The translations under genes and the position numbers were made by a program. 30,810 bases of DNA, taken from NCBI RefSeq assembly GCF_032854445.1, contig NW_027018401.1:1-30810 (forward strand), given 5' to 3'. This document shows, one piece after another, positions 11,432-22,426 of this stretch. Under the pieces are notes generated by a model, which saw nothing but the letters and a program-made list of their open reading frames with translations, did not search any database and was not told the DNA's origin. The stretch's first letter is position 1. Every line of letters starts with the position of its first letter. Source of the stretch: Liolophura sinensis. Its lineage: Eukaryota > Mollusca > Polyplacophora > Chitonida > Chitonidae.

Positions 11432-11981
11432 ATGTGCCCTTCGGTAGCCCAGACGACGTCAAATCTTTGGGCAAAGCCCATTTAACTCACCCAGCAAATG
11501 TCTTACTTCTAAGTCGAAGACAAACTCAATGTCTTTATCTACATGTAGAAAAACCACACCATTTGTATATAAAAAAAACACAAGGTACTTGATACAGTCC
11601 GCTGTAAACAGTACAATTGAACACTGACCCACATCAATAAGGTGCCAAAAGATGCGCAATTGGGCCAGGCATCTCCAGCTGTTGAAAAATTGCAAATTTC
11701 CTTGGTTTCCATGGAGTAAGAGCCGTTGCTCGGCACGTGATCTTGACATCAATAATTATTCATTTGTGGCTACAGCCAAAAGTATTGGTCGGAGAGCAAC
11801 GCGGTTTGCACCATTGGATTTCTCGTCAAAAAATACGTCGGATTAGCCTCTTACCAGCAGCATTGGAACAGTTTTTCCACTTTTGGATTTTTGCCTGGTC
11901 TTTTTGCGAATTGAAATCGGCTACATTAACTATGTACAGTCGCGACTGGTCATTACTATATTCAACTTTTCATTATAAGTT
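11432..11981 (+). repeat. Satellite monomer U22 (type III, trimer position 2)
   Basis: Carries GGGCAAAGCCC, CCATTGGATTT and TACAGTCGCG, shared with U25. Private changes are GTAAACAGTAC, TTGCTCGGCACG and CAATAATTATT. Confidence 0.95.
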
Positions 11982-12531
11982 ATGTGCCCTTCCGTAGCCC
12001 AGACGACGTCAAATCTTTGGGCAAAGCCCATTTAACGCACCCAGCAAATGTCTTACTTCTAAGTCGAAGACAAACTCAATGTCTTTATCTACATGTAGAA
12101 AAACCACACCATTTGTATATAAAAAAAACACAAGGTACATGATACAGTCCGCTGTAAAAAGTACAATTGAACACTGACCCACATCAATAAGGTGCCAAAA
12201 GATGCGCAATTGGGCCAGGCATCTCCAGCTGCTGAAAAATTGCAAATTTCCTTGGCTTCCATGTAGTAAGAGCCGTTGCTGGGCACGTGATCTTGACATC
12301 AATGATTATTCATTTGTGGCTACAGCCAAAAGTATTGGTCGGAGAGCCGCGCAATTTGCACCATTCGATTTCTCGTCAAAAAATACGTCGGATTAGCCTC
12401 TTACCAGCAGCATTGGAACAGTTTTTCCATTTTTGGATTTTTGCCTGGTCTTTTTGCGAATTGAAATCGGCTACATTAACTATGTACAATCGCGACTGGT
12501 CATTACTATATTCAACTTTTCATTATAAGTT
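11982..12531 (+). repeat. Satellite monomer U23 (type II, trimer position 3)
   Basis: Type II with GGGCAAAGCCC, TTAACGCACCC and GCCGCGCAATTTGC, shared with U26. Also carries CCATTTTTGG, otherwise a type I marker, and private CTTCCGTAGCC. Confidence 0.95.
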
Positions 12532-13081
12532 ATGTGCCCTTCGGTAGCCCAGACGACGTCAAATCTATGGGCCAAGCCCATTTAACTCACCCAGCAAATG
12601 TCTTACTTCTAAGTCGAAGACAATCTCAATGTCTTTATCTACATGTAGAAAAACCACACCATTTGTATATAAAAAAAACACAAGGTACTTGATACAGTCC
12701 GCTGTAAAAAGTACAATTGAACACTGACCCACATCAATAAGGTGCCAAAAGATGCGCAATTGGGCCAGGCATCTCCAGCTGTTGAAAAATTGCAAATTTC
12801 CTTGGTTTCCATGGAGTAAGAGCCGTTGCTGGGCACGTGATCTTGACATCAATGATTATTCATTTGTGGCTACAGCCAAAAGTATTGGTCGGAGAGCAAC
12901 GCGGTTTGCACCATTCGATTTCTCGTCACAAAATACGTCGGATTAGCCTCTTACCAGCAGCATTGGAACAGTTTTTCCACTTTTGGATTTTTGCCTGGTC
13001 TTTTTGCGAATTGAAATCGGCTACATTAACTATGTACAGTCGCGACTGGTCATTACCATATTCAACTTTTCATTATAAGTT
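12532..13081 (+). repeat. Satellite monomer U24 (type III, trimer position 1)
   Basis: Close copy of U21 (AATCTATGGG, CGTCACAAAATACG, TACAGTCGCG, CATTACCATA). It also has CAATCTCAATG, a marker otherwise seen only in U6 and U11. Confidence 0.95.
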
Positions 13082-13630
13082 ATGTGCCCTTCGGTAGCCC
13101 AGACGACGTCAAATCTTTGGGCAAAGCCCATTTAACGCACCCAGCAAATGTCTTACTTCTAAGTCGAAGACAAACTCAATGTCTTTATCTACATGTAGAA
13201 AAACCACACCATTTGTATATAAAAAAACACAAGGTACTTGATACAGTCCGCTGTATAAAGTACAATTGAACACTGACCCACATCAATAAGGTGCCAAAAG
13301 ATGCGCAATTGGGCCAGGCATCTCCAGCTGTTGAAAAATTGCAAATTTCCTTGGTTTCCATGGAGTAAGAGCCGTTGCTGGGCACGTGATCTTGACATCA
13401 ATGATTATTCATTTGTGGCTACAGCCAAAAGTATTGGTCGGAGAGCAACGCGGTTTGCACCATTGGATTTCTCGTCAAAAAATACGTCGGATTAGCCTCT
13501 TACCAGCAGCATTGGAACAGTTTTTCCACTTTTGGATTTTTGACTGGTCTTTTTCCAAATTGAAATCGGCTACATTAACTATGTACAGTCGCGACTGGTC
13601 ATTACTATATTCAACTTTTCATTATAAGTT
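13082..13630 (+). repeat. Satellite monomer U25 (type III, trimer position 2)
   Basis: Close copy of U22 (GGGCAAAGCCC, CCATTGGATTT, TACAGTCGCG), with TTAACGCACCC added. Only seven As follow TATAT (549 bp). Private changes are GTATAAAGTAC and CTTTTTCCAAATTG. Confidence 0.95.
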
Positions 13631-14183
13631 ATGTGCCCTTCGGTAGCCCAGACGACGTCAAATCTTTGGGCAAAGCCCATTTAACGCACCCAGCAAATGT
13701 CTTACTTCTAAGTCGAAGACAAACTCAATGTCTTTATCTACATGTAGAAAAACCACACCATTTGTATATAAAAAAAACACAAGGTACATGATACAGTCCG
13801 CTGTAAAAAGTACAATTGAACACTGACCCACATCAATAAGGTGCCAAAAGATGCGCAATTGGGCCAGGCATCTCCAGCTGCTGAAAAATTGCAAATTTCC
13901 TTGGCTTCCATGGAGTAAGAGCCGTTGCTGGGCACGTGATCTTGACATCAATGATTATTCATTTGTGGCTACAGCCAAAAGTATTGGTCGGAGAGCCGCG
14001 CAATTTGCACCATTCGATTGATTTCTCGTCAAAAAATACGTCGGATTAGCCTCTTACCAGCAGCATTGGAACAGTTTTTCCACGTTTGGATTTTTGCCTG
14101 GTATTTTGCGAATTGAAATCGGCTACATTAACTATGTACAATCGCGACTGGTCATTACTATATTCAACTTTTCATTATAAGTT
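13631..14183 (+). repeat. Satellite monomer U26 (type II, trimer position 3)
   Basis: Close copy of U23 (GGGCAAAGCCC, TTAACGCACCC, GCCGCGCAATTTGC). It is 553 bp because of a 4-bp direct duplication (TTCGATTGATTTCTCG) and a one-base-shorter tail (TGGTATTTTGCG). It has CATGGAG instead of CATGTAG, and is the last type II unit. Confidence 0.95.
14018..14025 (+). other. 4-bp tandem duplication (GATT) in U26
   Basis: The unit reads CCATTCGATTGATTTCTCG where all others read CCATTCGATTTCTCG. The change looks like replication slippage and is unique in the window. Confidence 0.85.
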
Positions 14184-14733
14184 ATGTGCCCTTCGGTAGC
14201 CCAGACGACGTCAAATCTTTGGGCCAAGCCCATTTAACTCACCCAGCAAATGTCTTACTTCTAAGTCGAAGACAAACTCAATGTCTTTATCTACATGTAG
14301 AAAAACCACACCATTTGTATATAAAAAAAACACAAGGTACTTGATACAGTCCGCTGTAAAAAGTACAATTGAACACTGACCCACATCAATAAGGTGCCAA
14401 AAGATGCGCAATTGGGCCAGGCATCTCCAGCTGTTGAAAAATTGCAAATTTCCTTGGTTTCCATGGAGTAAGAGCCGTTGCTGGGCACGTGATCTTGACA
14501 TCAATGATTATTCATTTGTAGCTACAGCCAAAAGTATTGGTCGGAGAGCAACGCGGTTTGCACCATTCGATTTCTCGTCAAAAAATACGTCGGATTAGCC
14601 TCTTACCAGCAGCATTGGAAGAGTTTTTCTACTTTTGGATTTTTGCCTGGTCTTTTAGCGAATTGAAATCGGCTACATTAACTATGTACAATCGCGACTG
14701 GTCATTACTATATTCAACTTTTCAGTATAAGTT
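14184..14733 (+). repeat. Satellite monomer U27 (type IIIa)
   Basis: First unit of the homogeneous type III half. Private changes are CATTTGTAGCTAC, TGGAAGAGTTTTTC, CTTTTAGCGAATTG and TTCAGTATAAG. Confidence 0.95.
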
Positions 14734-15282
14734 ATTGGCCCTTCGGTAGCCCAGACGACGTCAAATCTTTGGGCCAAGCCCATTTAACTCACCCAGCAGT
14801 TGTCTTACTTCTAAGTCGAAGACAAACTCAATGTCTTTATCTACATGTAGAAAAACCACACCATTTGTATATAAAAAAAAACACAAGGTACTTGATACAG
14901 TCCGCTGTAAAAAGTACAATTGAACACTGACCCACATCAATAAGGTGCCAAAAGATGCGCAATTGGGCCAGGCATCTCCAGCTGTTGAAAAATTGCAAAT
15001 TTCCTTGGTTTCCATGGAGTAAGAGCCGTTGCTGGCACGTGATCTTGACATCAATGATTATTCATTTGTGGCTACAGCCAAAAGTATTGGTCGGAGAGCA
15101 ACGCGGTTTGCACCATTCGATTTCTCGTCAAAAAATACGTCGGATTAGCCTCTTACCAGCAGCATTGGAACAGTTTTTCCACTTTTGGATTTTTGCCTGG
15201 TATTTTTGCGATTGAAATCGGCTACATTAACTATGTACAATCGCGACTGGTCATTACTATATTCAACTTTTCATTATAAGTT
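14734..15282 (+). repeat. Satellite monomer U28 (type IIIb)
   Basis: First unit with CAGCAGTTG. Its start is altered to ATTGGCCCTTCGG. Nine As follow TATAT. One-base losses at GCTGGCACG and TATTTTTGCGATTG bring it to 549 bp. Confidence 0.95.
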
Positions 15283-15831
15283 ATGTGGCCTTCGGTAGCC
15301 CAGACGACGTCAAATCTTTGGGCCAAGCCCATTTAACTCACCCAGCAAATGTCTTACTTCTAAGTCGAAGACAAACTCAATGTCTTTATCTACATGTAGA
15401 AAAACCACACCATTTGTATATAAAAAAACACAAGGTACTTGATACAGTCCGCTGTAAAAAGTACAATTGAACACTGACCCACATCAATAAGGTGCCAAAA
15501 GATGCGCAATTGGGCCAGGCATCTCCAGCTGTTGAAAAATTGCAAATTTCCTTGGTTTCCATGGAGTAAGAGCCGTTGCTGGGCACGTGATCTTGACATC
15601 AATGATTATTCATTTGTGGCTACAGCCAAAAGTATTGGTCGGAGAGCAACGCGGTTTGCACCATTCGATTTCGCGTCAAAAAATACGTCGGATTAGCCTC
15701 TTACCAGCAGCATTGGAACAGTTTTTCTACTTTTGGATTTTTGCCTGGTCTTTTTGCGAATTGAAATCGGCTACATTAACTATGTACAATCGCGACTGGT
15801 CATTACTATATTCAACTTTTCATTATAAGTT
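15283..15831 (+). repeat. Satellite monomer U29 (type IIIa)
   Basis: Start altered to ATGTGGCCTTC. Seven As follow TATAT (549 bp). Private change: TTTCGCGTCAA. First unit with TTTTTCTACTTTTGG next to the GCG tail. Confidence 0.95.
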
Positions 15832-16381
15832 ATGTGCCCTTCGGTAGCCCAGACGACGTCAAATCTTTGGGCCAAGCCCATTTAACTCACCCAGCAGTTG
15901 TCTTACTTCTAAGTCGAAGACAAACTCAATGTCTTTATCTACATGTAGAAAAACCACACCATTTGTATATAAAAAAAACACAAGGTACTTGATACAGTCC
16001 GCTGTAAAAAAAACAATTGAACACTGACCCACATCAATAAGGTGCCAAAATATGCGCAATTGGGCCAGGCATCTCTAGCTGTTGAAAAATTGCAAATTTC
16101 ATTGGTTTCCATGGAGTAAGAGCCGTTGCTGGGCACGTGATCTTGACATCAATGATTATTCATTTGTGGCTACAGCCAAAAGTATTGGTCGGAGAGCAAC
16201 GTGGTTTGCACCATTCGATTTCTCGTCAAAAAATACGTCGGAATAGCCTCTTACCAGCAGAATTGGAACAGTTTTTCCACTTTTGGATTTTTGCCTGGTA
16301 TTTTTTCTAATTGAAATCGGCTACATTAACTATGTACAATCGCGACTGGTCATTACTATATTCAACTTTTCATTATAAGTT
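15832..16381 (+). repeat. Satellite monomer U30 (type IIIb)
   Basis: Carries AAAATATGCGC, CGGAATAGCC and GCAGAATTGG, shared with the adjacent U31. Private changes are GTAAAAAAAACAATTG, CTCTAGCTG (loses CAGCTG) and TTCATTGG. Confidence 0.95.
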
Positions 16382-16931
16382 ATGTGCCCTTCGGTAGCCC
16401 AGACGACGTCAAATCTTTGGGCCAAGCCCATTTAACTCACCCAGCAGTTGTCTTACTTCTAAGTCGAAGACAAACTCAATGTCTTTATCTACATGTAGAA
16501 AAACCACACCATTTGTATATAAAAAAAACACAAGGTACTTGATACAGTCCGCTGTAAAAAGTACAATTGAACACTGACCCACATCAATAAGGTGCCAAAA
16601 TATGCGCAATTGGGCCAGGCATCTCCAGCTGTTGAAAAATTGCAAATTTCCTTGGTTTCCATGGAGTAAGAGCCGTTGCTGGGCACGTGATCTTGACATC
16701 AATGATTATTCATTTGTGGCTACAGCCAAAAGTATTGGTCGGAGAGCAACGCGGTTTGCACCATTCGATTTCTCGTCAAAATATACGTCGGAATAGCCTC
16801 TTACCAGCAGAATTGGAACAGTTTTTCCACTTTTGGATTTTTGCCTGGTATTTTTTCTAATTGAAATCGGCTACATTAACTATGTACAATCGCGACTGGT
16901 CATTACTATATTCAACTTTTCATTATAAGTT
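16382..16931 (+). repeat. Satellite monomer U31 (type IIIb)
   Basis: Carries AAAATATGCGC, CGGAATAGCC and GCAGAATTGG, like U30, so the two are probably a single-unit duplication. Private change: CAAAATATACG. Confidence 0.95.
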
Positions 16932-17481
16932 ATGTGCCCTTCGGTAGCCCAGACGACGTCAAATCTTTGGGCCAAGCCCATTTAACTCACCCAGCAAATG
17001 TCTTACTTCTAAGTCGAAGACAAACTCAATGTCTTTATCTACATGTAGAAAAACCACACCATTTGTATATAAAAAAAACACAAGGTACTTGATACAGTCC
17101 GCTGTAAAAAGTACAATTGAACACTGACCCACATCAATAAGGTGCCAAAAGATGCGCAATTGGGCCAGGCATCTCCAGCTGTTGAAAAATTGCAAATTTC
17201 CTTGGTTTCCATGGAGTAAGAGCCGTTGCTGGGCACGTGATCTTGACATCAATGATTATTCATTTGTGGCTACAGCCAAAAGTATTGGTCGGAGAGCAAC
17301 GCGGTTTGCACCATTCGATTTCTCGTCAAAAAATACGTCGGATTAGCCTCTTACCAGCAGCATTGGAACAGTTTTTCCACTTTTGGATTTTTGCCTGGTA
17401 TTTTTTCTAATTGAAATCGGCTACATTAACTATGTACAATCGCGACTGGTCATTACTATATTCAACTTTTCATTATAAGTT
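16932..17481 (+). repeat. Satellite monomer U32 (type IIIa)
   Basis: Consensus type IIIa with tail TGGTATTTTTTCTAATTG; I saw no private change. Confidence 0.95.
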
Positions 17482-18032
17482 ATGTGCCCTTCGGTAGCCC
17501 AGACGACGTCAAATCTTTGGGCCAAGCCCATTTAACTCACCCAGCAAATGTCTTACTTCTAAGTCGAAGACAAACTCAATGTCTTTATCTACATGTAGAA
17601 AAACCACACCATTTGTATATAAAAAAAAACACAAGGTACTTGATACAGTCCGCTGTAAAAAGTACAATTGAACACTGACCCACATCAATAAGGTGCCAAA
17701 AGATGCGCAATTGGGCCAGGCATCTCCAGCTGTTGAAAAATTGCAAATTTCCTTGGTTTCCATGGAGTAAGAGCCGTTGCTGGGCACGTGATCTTGACAT
17801 CAATGATTATTCATTTGTGGCTACAGCCAAAAGTATTGGTCGGAGAGCAACGCGGTTTGCACCATTCGATTTCTCGTCAAAAAATACGTCGGATTAGCCT
17901 CTTACCAGCAGCATTGGAACAGTTTTTCCACTTTTGGATTTTTGCCAGGTCTTTTTGCTAATTGAAATCGGCTACATTAACTATGTACAATCGCGACTGG
18001 TCATTACTATATTCAACTTTTCATTATAAGTT
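17482..18032 (+). repeat. Satellite monomer U33 (type IIIa, tetramer copy 1)
   Basis: Has the rare tail GCCAGGTCTTTTTGCTAATTG-like (GCCAGG, GCTAATTG), repeated only in U37. Nine As follow TATAT (551 bp). Confidence 0.95.
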
Positions 18033-18580
18033 ATGTGCCCTTCGGTAGCCCAGACGACGTCAAATCTTTGGGCCAAGCCCATTTAACTCACCCAGCAGTT
18101 GTCTTACTTCTAAGTCGAAGACAAACTCAATGTCTTTATCTACATGTAGAAAAACCACACCATTTGTATATAAAAAAAACACAAGGTACTTGATACAGTC
18201 CGCTGTAAAAAGTACAATTGAACACTGACCCACATCAATAAGGTGCCAAAAGATGCGCAATTGGGCCAGGCATCTCCAGCTGTTGAAAAATTGCAAATTT
18301 CCTTGGTTTCCATGGAGTAAGAGCTGTTGCTGGGCACGTGATCTTGACATCAATGATTATTTATTTGTGGCTACAGCCAAAAGTATTGGTCGGAGAGCAA
18401 CGTGGTTTGCACCATTCGATTTCTCGTCAAAAAATACGTCGGATTAGCCTCTTACCAGCAGCATTGGAACAGTTTTTCTACTTTTGGATTTTTGCCTGGT
18501 CTTTTTGCGAATTGAAATCGGCTACATTAACTATGTACAATCGCGACTGGTCATTACTATATTCAACTTTTCATTATGTT
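18033..18580 (+). repeat. Satellite monomer U34 (type IIIb, tetramer copy 1)
   Basis: Carries GAGCTGTTGCTGG, GATTATTTATTT and AACGTGGTTTG, and a 2-bp loss at the end (CATTATGTTATG), all repeated in U38. 548 bp. Confidence 0.95.
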
Positions 18581-19129
18581 ATGTGCCCTTCGGTAGCCCA
18601 GACGACGTCAAATCTTTGGGCCAAGCCCATTTAACTCACCCAGCAGTTGTCTTACTTCTAAGTCGAAGACAAACTCAATGTCTTTATCTACATGTAGAAA
18701 AACCACACCATTTGTATATAAAAAAACACAAGGTACTTGATACAGTCCGCTGTAAAAAGTACAATTGAACACTGACCCACATCAATAAGGTGCCAAAAGA
18801 TGCGCAATTGGGCCAGGCATCTCCAGCTGTTGAAAAATTGCAAATTTCCTTGGTTTCCATGGAGTAAGAGCCGTTGCTGGGCACGTGATCTTGACATCAA
18901 TGATTATTCATTTGTGGCTACAGCCAAAAGTATTGGTCGGAGAGCAACGCGGTTTGCACCATTCGATTTCTCGTCGAAAGATACGTCGGATTAGCCTCTT
19001 ACCAGCAGCATTGGAACAGTTTTTCTACTTTTGGATTTTTGCCTGTTCTTTTTGCGAATTGAAATCGGCTACATTAACTATGTACAATCGCGACTGGTCA
19101 TTACTATATTCAACTTTTCATTATAAGTT
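18581..19129 (+). repeat. Satellite monomer U35 (type IIIb, tetramer copy 1)
   Basis: Carries CGTCGAAAGATACG, GCCTGTTCTTTTTGCG and seven As after TATAT, all repeated in U39. Confidence 0.95.
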
Positions 19130-19679
19130 ATGTGCCCTTCGGTAGCCCAGACAACGTCAAATCTTTGGGCCAAGCCCATTTAACTCACCCAGCAGTTGTC
19201 TTACTTCTAAGTCGAAGACAAACTCAATGTCTTTATCTACATGTAGAAAAACCACACCATTTGTATATAAAAAAAACACGAGGTACTTGATACAGTCCGC
19301 TGTAAAAAGTACAATTGAACACTGACCCACATCAATAAGGTGCCAAAAGATGCGCAATTGGGCCAGGCATCTCCAACTGTTGAAAAATTGCAAATTTCCT
19401 TGGTTTCCATGGAGTAAGAGCCGTTGCTGGGCACGTGATCTTGACATCAATGATTATTCATTTGTGGCTACAGCCAACAGTATTGGTCGGAGAGCAACGC
19501 GGTTTGCACCATTCGATTTCTCGTCAAAAAATACGTCGGATTAGCCTCTTACCAGCAGCATTGGAACAGTTTTTCCACTTTTGGATTTTTGCCTGGTATT
19601 TTTTCTAATTGAAATCGGCTACATTAACTATGTACAATCGCGACTGGTCATTACTATATTCAACTTTTCATTATAAGTT
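19130..19679 (+). repeat. Satellite monomer U36 (type IIIb)
   Basis: Starts with GACAACGTC, which destroys the near-CRE site (also in U40 and U42). Private changes are CACGAGGTAC, TCCAACTG (loses CAGCTG) and GCCAACAGTATT. Confidence 0.95.
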
Positions 19680-20229
19680 ATGTGCCCTTCGGTAGCCCAG
19701 ACGACGTCAAATCTTTGGGCCAAGCCCATTTAACTCACCCAGCAAATGTCTTACTTCTAAGTCGAAGACAAACTCAATGTCTTTATCTACATGTAGAAAA
19801 ACCACACCATTTGTATATAAAAAAAACACAAGGTACTTGATACAGTCCGCTGTAAAAAGTACAATTGAACACTGACCCACATCAATAAGGTGCCAAAAGA
19901 TGCGCAATTGGGCCAGGCATCTCCAGCTGTTGAAAAATTGCAAATTTCCTTGGTTTCCATGGAGTAAGAGCCGTTGCTGGGCACGTGATCTTGACATCAG
20001 TGATTATTCATTTGTGGCTACAGCCAAAAGTATTGGTCGGAGAGCAACGCGGTTTGCACCATTCGATTTCTCGTCAAAAAATACGTCGGATTAGCCTCTT
20101 ACCAGCAGCATTGGAACAGTTTTTCCACTTTTGGATTTTTGCCAGGTCTTTTTGCTAATTGAAATCGGCTACATTAACTATGTACAATCGCGACTGGTCA
20201 TTACTATATTCAACTTTTCATTATAAGTT
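19680..20229 (+). repeat. Satellite monomer U37 (type IIIa, tetramer copy 2)
   Basis: Copy of U33 with the same GCCAGG...GCTAATTG tail. Private change: CATCAGTGATT. Confidence 0.95.
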
Positions 20230-20777
20230 ATGTGCCCTTCGGTAGCCCAGACGACGTCAAATCTTTGGGCCAAGCCCATTTAACTCACCCAGCAGTTGTC
20301 TTACTTCTAAGTCGAAGACAAACTCAATGTCTTTATCTACATGTAGAAAAACCACACCATTTGTATATAAAAAAAACACAAGGTACTTGATACAGTCCGC
20401 TGTAAAAAGTACAATTGAACACTGACCCACATCAATAAGGTGCCAAAAGATGCGCAATTGGGCCAGGCATCTCCAGCTGTTGAAAAATTGCAAATTTCCT
20501 TGGTTTCCATGGAGTAAGAGCTGTTGCTGGGCACGTGATCTTGACATCAATGATTATTTATTTGTGGCTACAGCCAAAAGTATTGGTCGGAGAGCAACGT
20601 GGTTTGCACCATTCGATTTCTCGTCAAAAAATACGTCGGATTAGCCTCTTACCAGCAGCATTGGAACAGTTTTTCTACTTTTGGATTTTTGCCTGGTCTT
20701 TTTGCGAATTGAAATCGGCTACATTAACTATGTACAATCGCGACTGGTCATTACTATATTCAACTTTTCATTATGTT
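20230..20777 (+). repeat. Satellite monomer U38 (type IIIb, tetramer copy 2)
   Basis: Copy of U34, including GAGCTGTTG, GATTATTTATTT, AACGTGG and the 2-bp end deletion. Confidence 0.95.
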
Positions 20778-21326
20778 ATGTGCCCTTCGGTAGCCCAGAC
20801 GACGTCAAATCTTTGGGCCAAGCCCATTTAACTCACCCAGCAGTTGTCTTACTTCTAAGTCGAAGACAAACTCAATGTCTTTATCTACATGTAGAAAAAC
20901 CACACCATTTGTATATAAAAAAACACAAGGTACTTGATACAGTCCGCTGTAAAAAGTACAATTGAACACTGACCCACATCAATAAGGTGCCAAAAGATGC
21001 GCAATTGGGCCAGGCATCTCCAGCTGTTGAAAAATTGCAAATTTCCTTGGTTTCCATGGAGTAAGAGCCGTTGCTGGGCACGTGATCTTGACATCAATGA
21101 TTATTCATTTGTGGCTACAGCCAAAAGTATTGGTCGGAGAGCAACGCGGTTTGCACCATTCGATTTCTCGTCGAAAGATACGTCGGATTAGCCTCTTACC
21201 AGCAGCATTGGAACAGTTTTTCTACTTTTGGATTTTTGCCTGTTCTTTTTGCGAATTGAAATCGGCTACATTAACTATGTACAATCGCGACTGGTCATCA
21301 CTATATTCAACTTTTCATTATAAGTT
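20778..21326 (+). repeat. Satellite monomer U39 (type IIIb, tetramer copy 2)
   Basis: Copy of U35 (CGTCGAAAGATACG, GCCTGTTC, seven As), plus TCATCACTATATT, which is shared with U41 instead. Confidence 0.95.
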
Positions 21327-21876
21327 ATGTGCCCTTCGGTAGCCCAGACAACGTCAAATCTTTGGGCCAAGCCCATTTAACTCACCCAGCAGTTGTCTTA
21401 CTTCTAAGTCGAAGACAAACTCAATGTCTTTATCTACATGTAGAAAAACCACACCATTTGTATATTAAAAAAACACAAGGTACTTGATACAGTCCGCTGT
21501 AAAAAGTACAATTGAACACTGACCCACATCAATAAGGTGCCAAAAGATGCGCAATTGGGCCAGGCATCTCCAGCTGTTGAAAAATTGCAAATTTCCTTGG
21601 TTTCCATGGAGTAAGAGCCGTTGCTGGGCACGTGATCTTGACATCAATGATTATTCATTTGTGGCTACAGCCAAAAGTATTGGTCGGAGAGCAACGCGGT
21701 TTGCACCATTCGATTTCTCGTCAAAAAATACGTCGGATTAGCCTCTTACCAGCAGCATTGGAACAGTTTTTCCACTTTTGGATTTTTGCCTGGTCTTTTT
21801 GCGAATTGAAATCGGCTACATTAACTATGTACAATCGCGACTGGTCATTACTATATTCAACTTTTCATTATAAGTT
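21327..21876 (+). repeat. Satellite monomer U40 (type IIIb)
   Basis: Has GACAACGTC at its start. The TATA-like tract is broken to TATATTAAAAAAAC (private). Confidence 0.95.
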
Positions 21877-22426
21877 ATGTGCCCTTCGGTAGCCCAGACG
21901 ACGTCAAATCTTTGGGCCAAGCCCATTTAACTCACCCAGCAAATGTCTTACTTCTAAGTCGAAGACAAACTCAATGTCTTTATCTACATGTAGAAAAACC
22001 ACACCATTTGTATATAAAAAAAACACAAGGTACTTGATACAGTCCGCTGTAAAAAGTACAATTGAACACTGACCCACATCAATAAGGTGCCAAAAGATGC
22101 GCAATTGGGCCAGGCATCTCCAGCTGTTGAAAAATTGCAAATTTCCTTGGTTTCCATGGAGTAAGAGCCGTTGCTGGGCACGTGATCTTGACATCAATGA
22201 TTATTCATTTGTGGCTACAGCCAAAAGTATTGGTCGGAGAGCAACGCGGTTTGCACCATTCGATTTCTCGTCAAAAAATACGTCGGATTAGCCTCTTACC
22301 AGCAGCATTGGAACAGTTTTTCTACTTTTGGATTTTTGCCTGTTCTTTTTGCGAATTGAAATCGGCTACATTAACTATGTACAATCGCGACTGGTCATCA
22401 CTATATTCAACTTTTCATTATAAGTT
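21877..22426 (+). repeat. Satellite monomer U41 (type IIIa)
   Basis: Its tail carries GCCTGTTCTTTTTGCG and TCATCACTATATT, the same combination as U39. Confidence 0.95.

Larger units (their letters stand above)
10882..14183 (+). repeat. Three-monomer higher-order repeat: U21-U23 repeated as U24-U26
   Basis: Position 1 shares AATCTATGGG, CGTCACAAAA and CATTACCATA. Position 2 shares GGGCAAAGCCC and CCATTGGATTT. Position 3 shares TTAACGCACCC and GCCGCGCAATTTGC. The step is 1,650 bp. It combines type III, III and II monomers, so the trimer was duplicated as a unit. Confidence 0.92.
17482..21350 (+). repeat. Four-monomer higher-order repeat: U33-U35 plus start of U36 repeated as U37-U39 plus start of U40
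   Basis: The GCCAGG/GCTAATTG tail, GAGCTGTTG, GATTATTTATTT, the 2-bp end deletion, CGTCGAAAGATACG, GCCTGTTC and GACAACGTC recur in order with a step of 2,197-2,198 bp. Beyond the first part of U36 and U40 the copies diverge. Confidence 0.92.
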
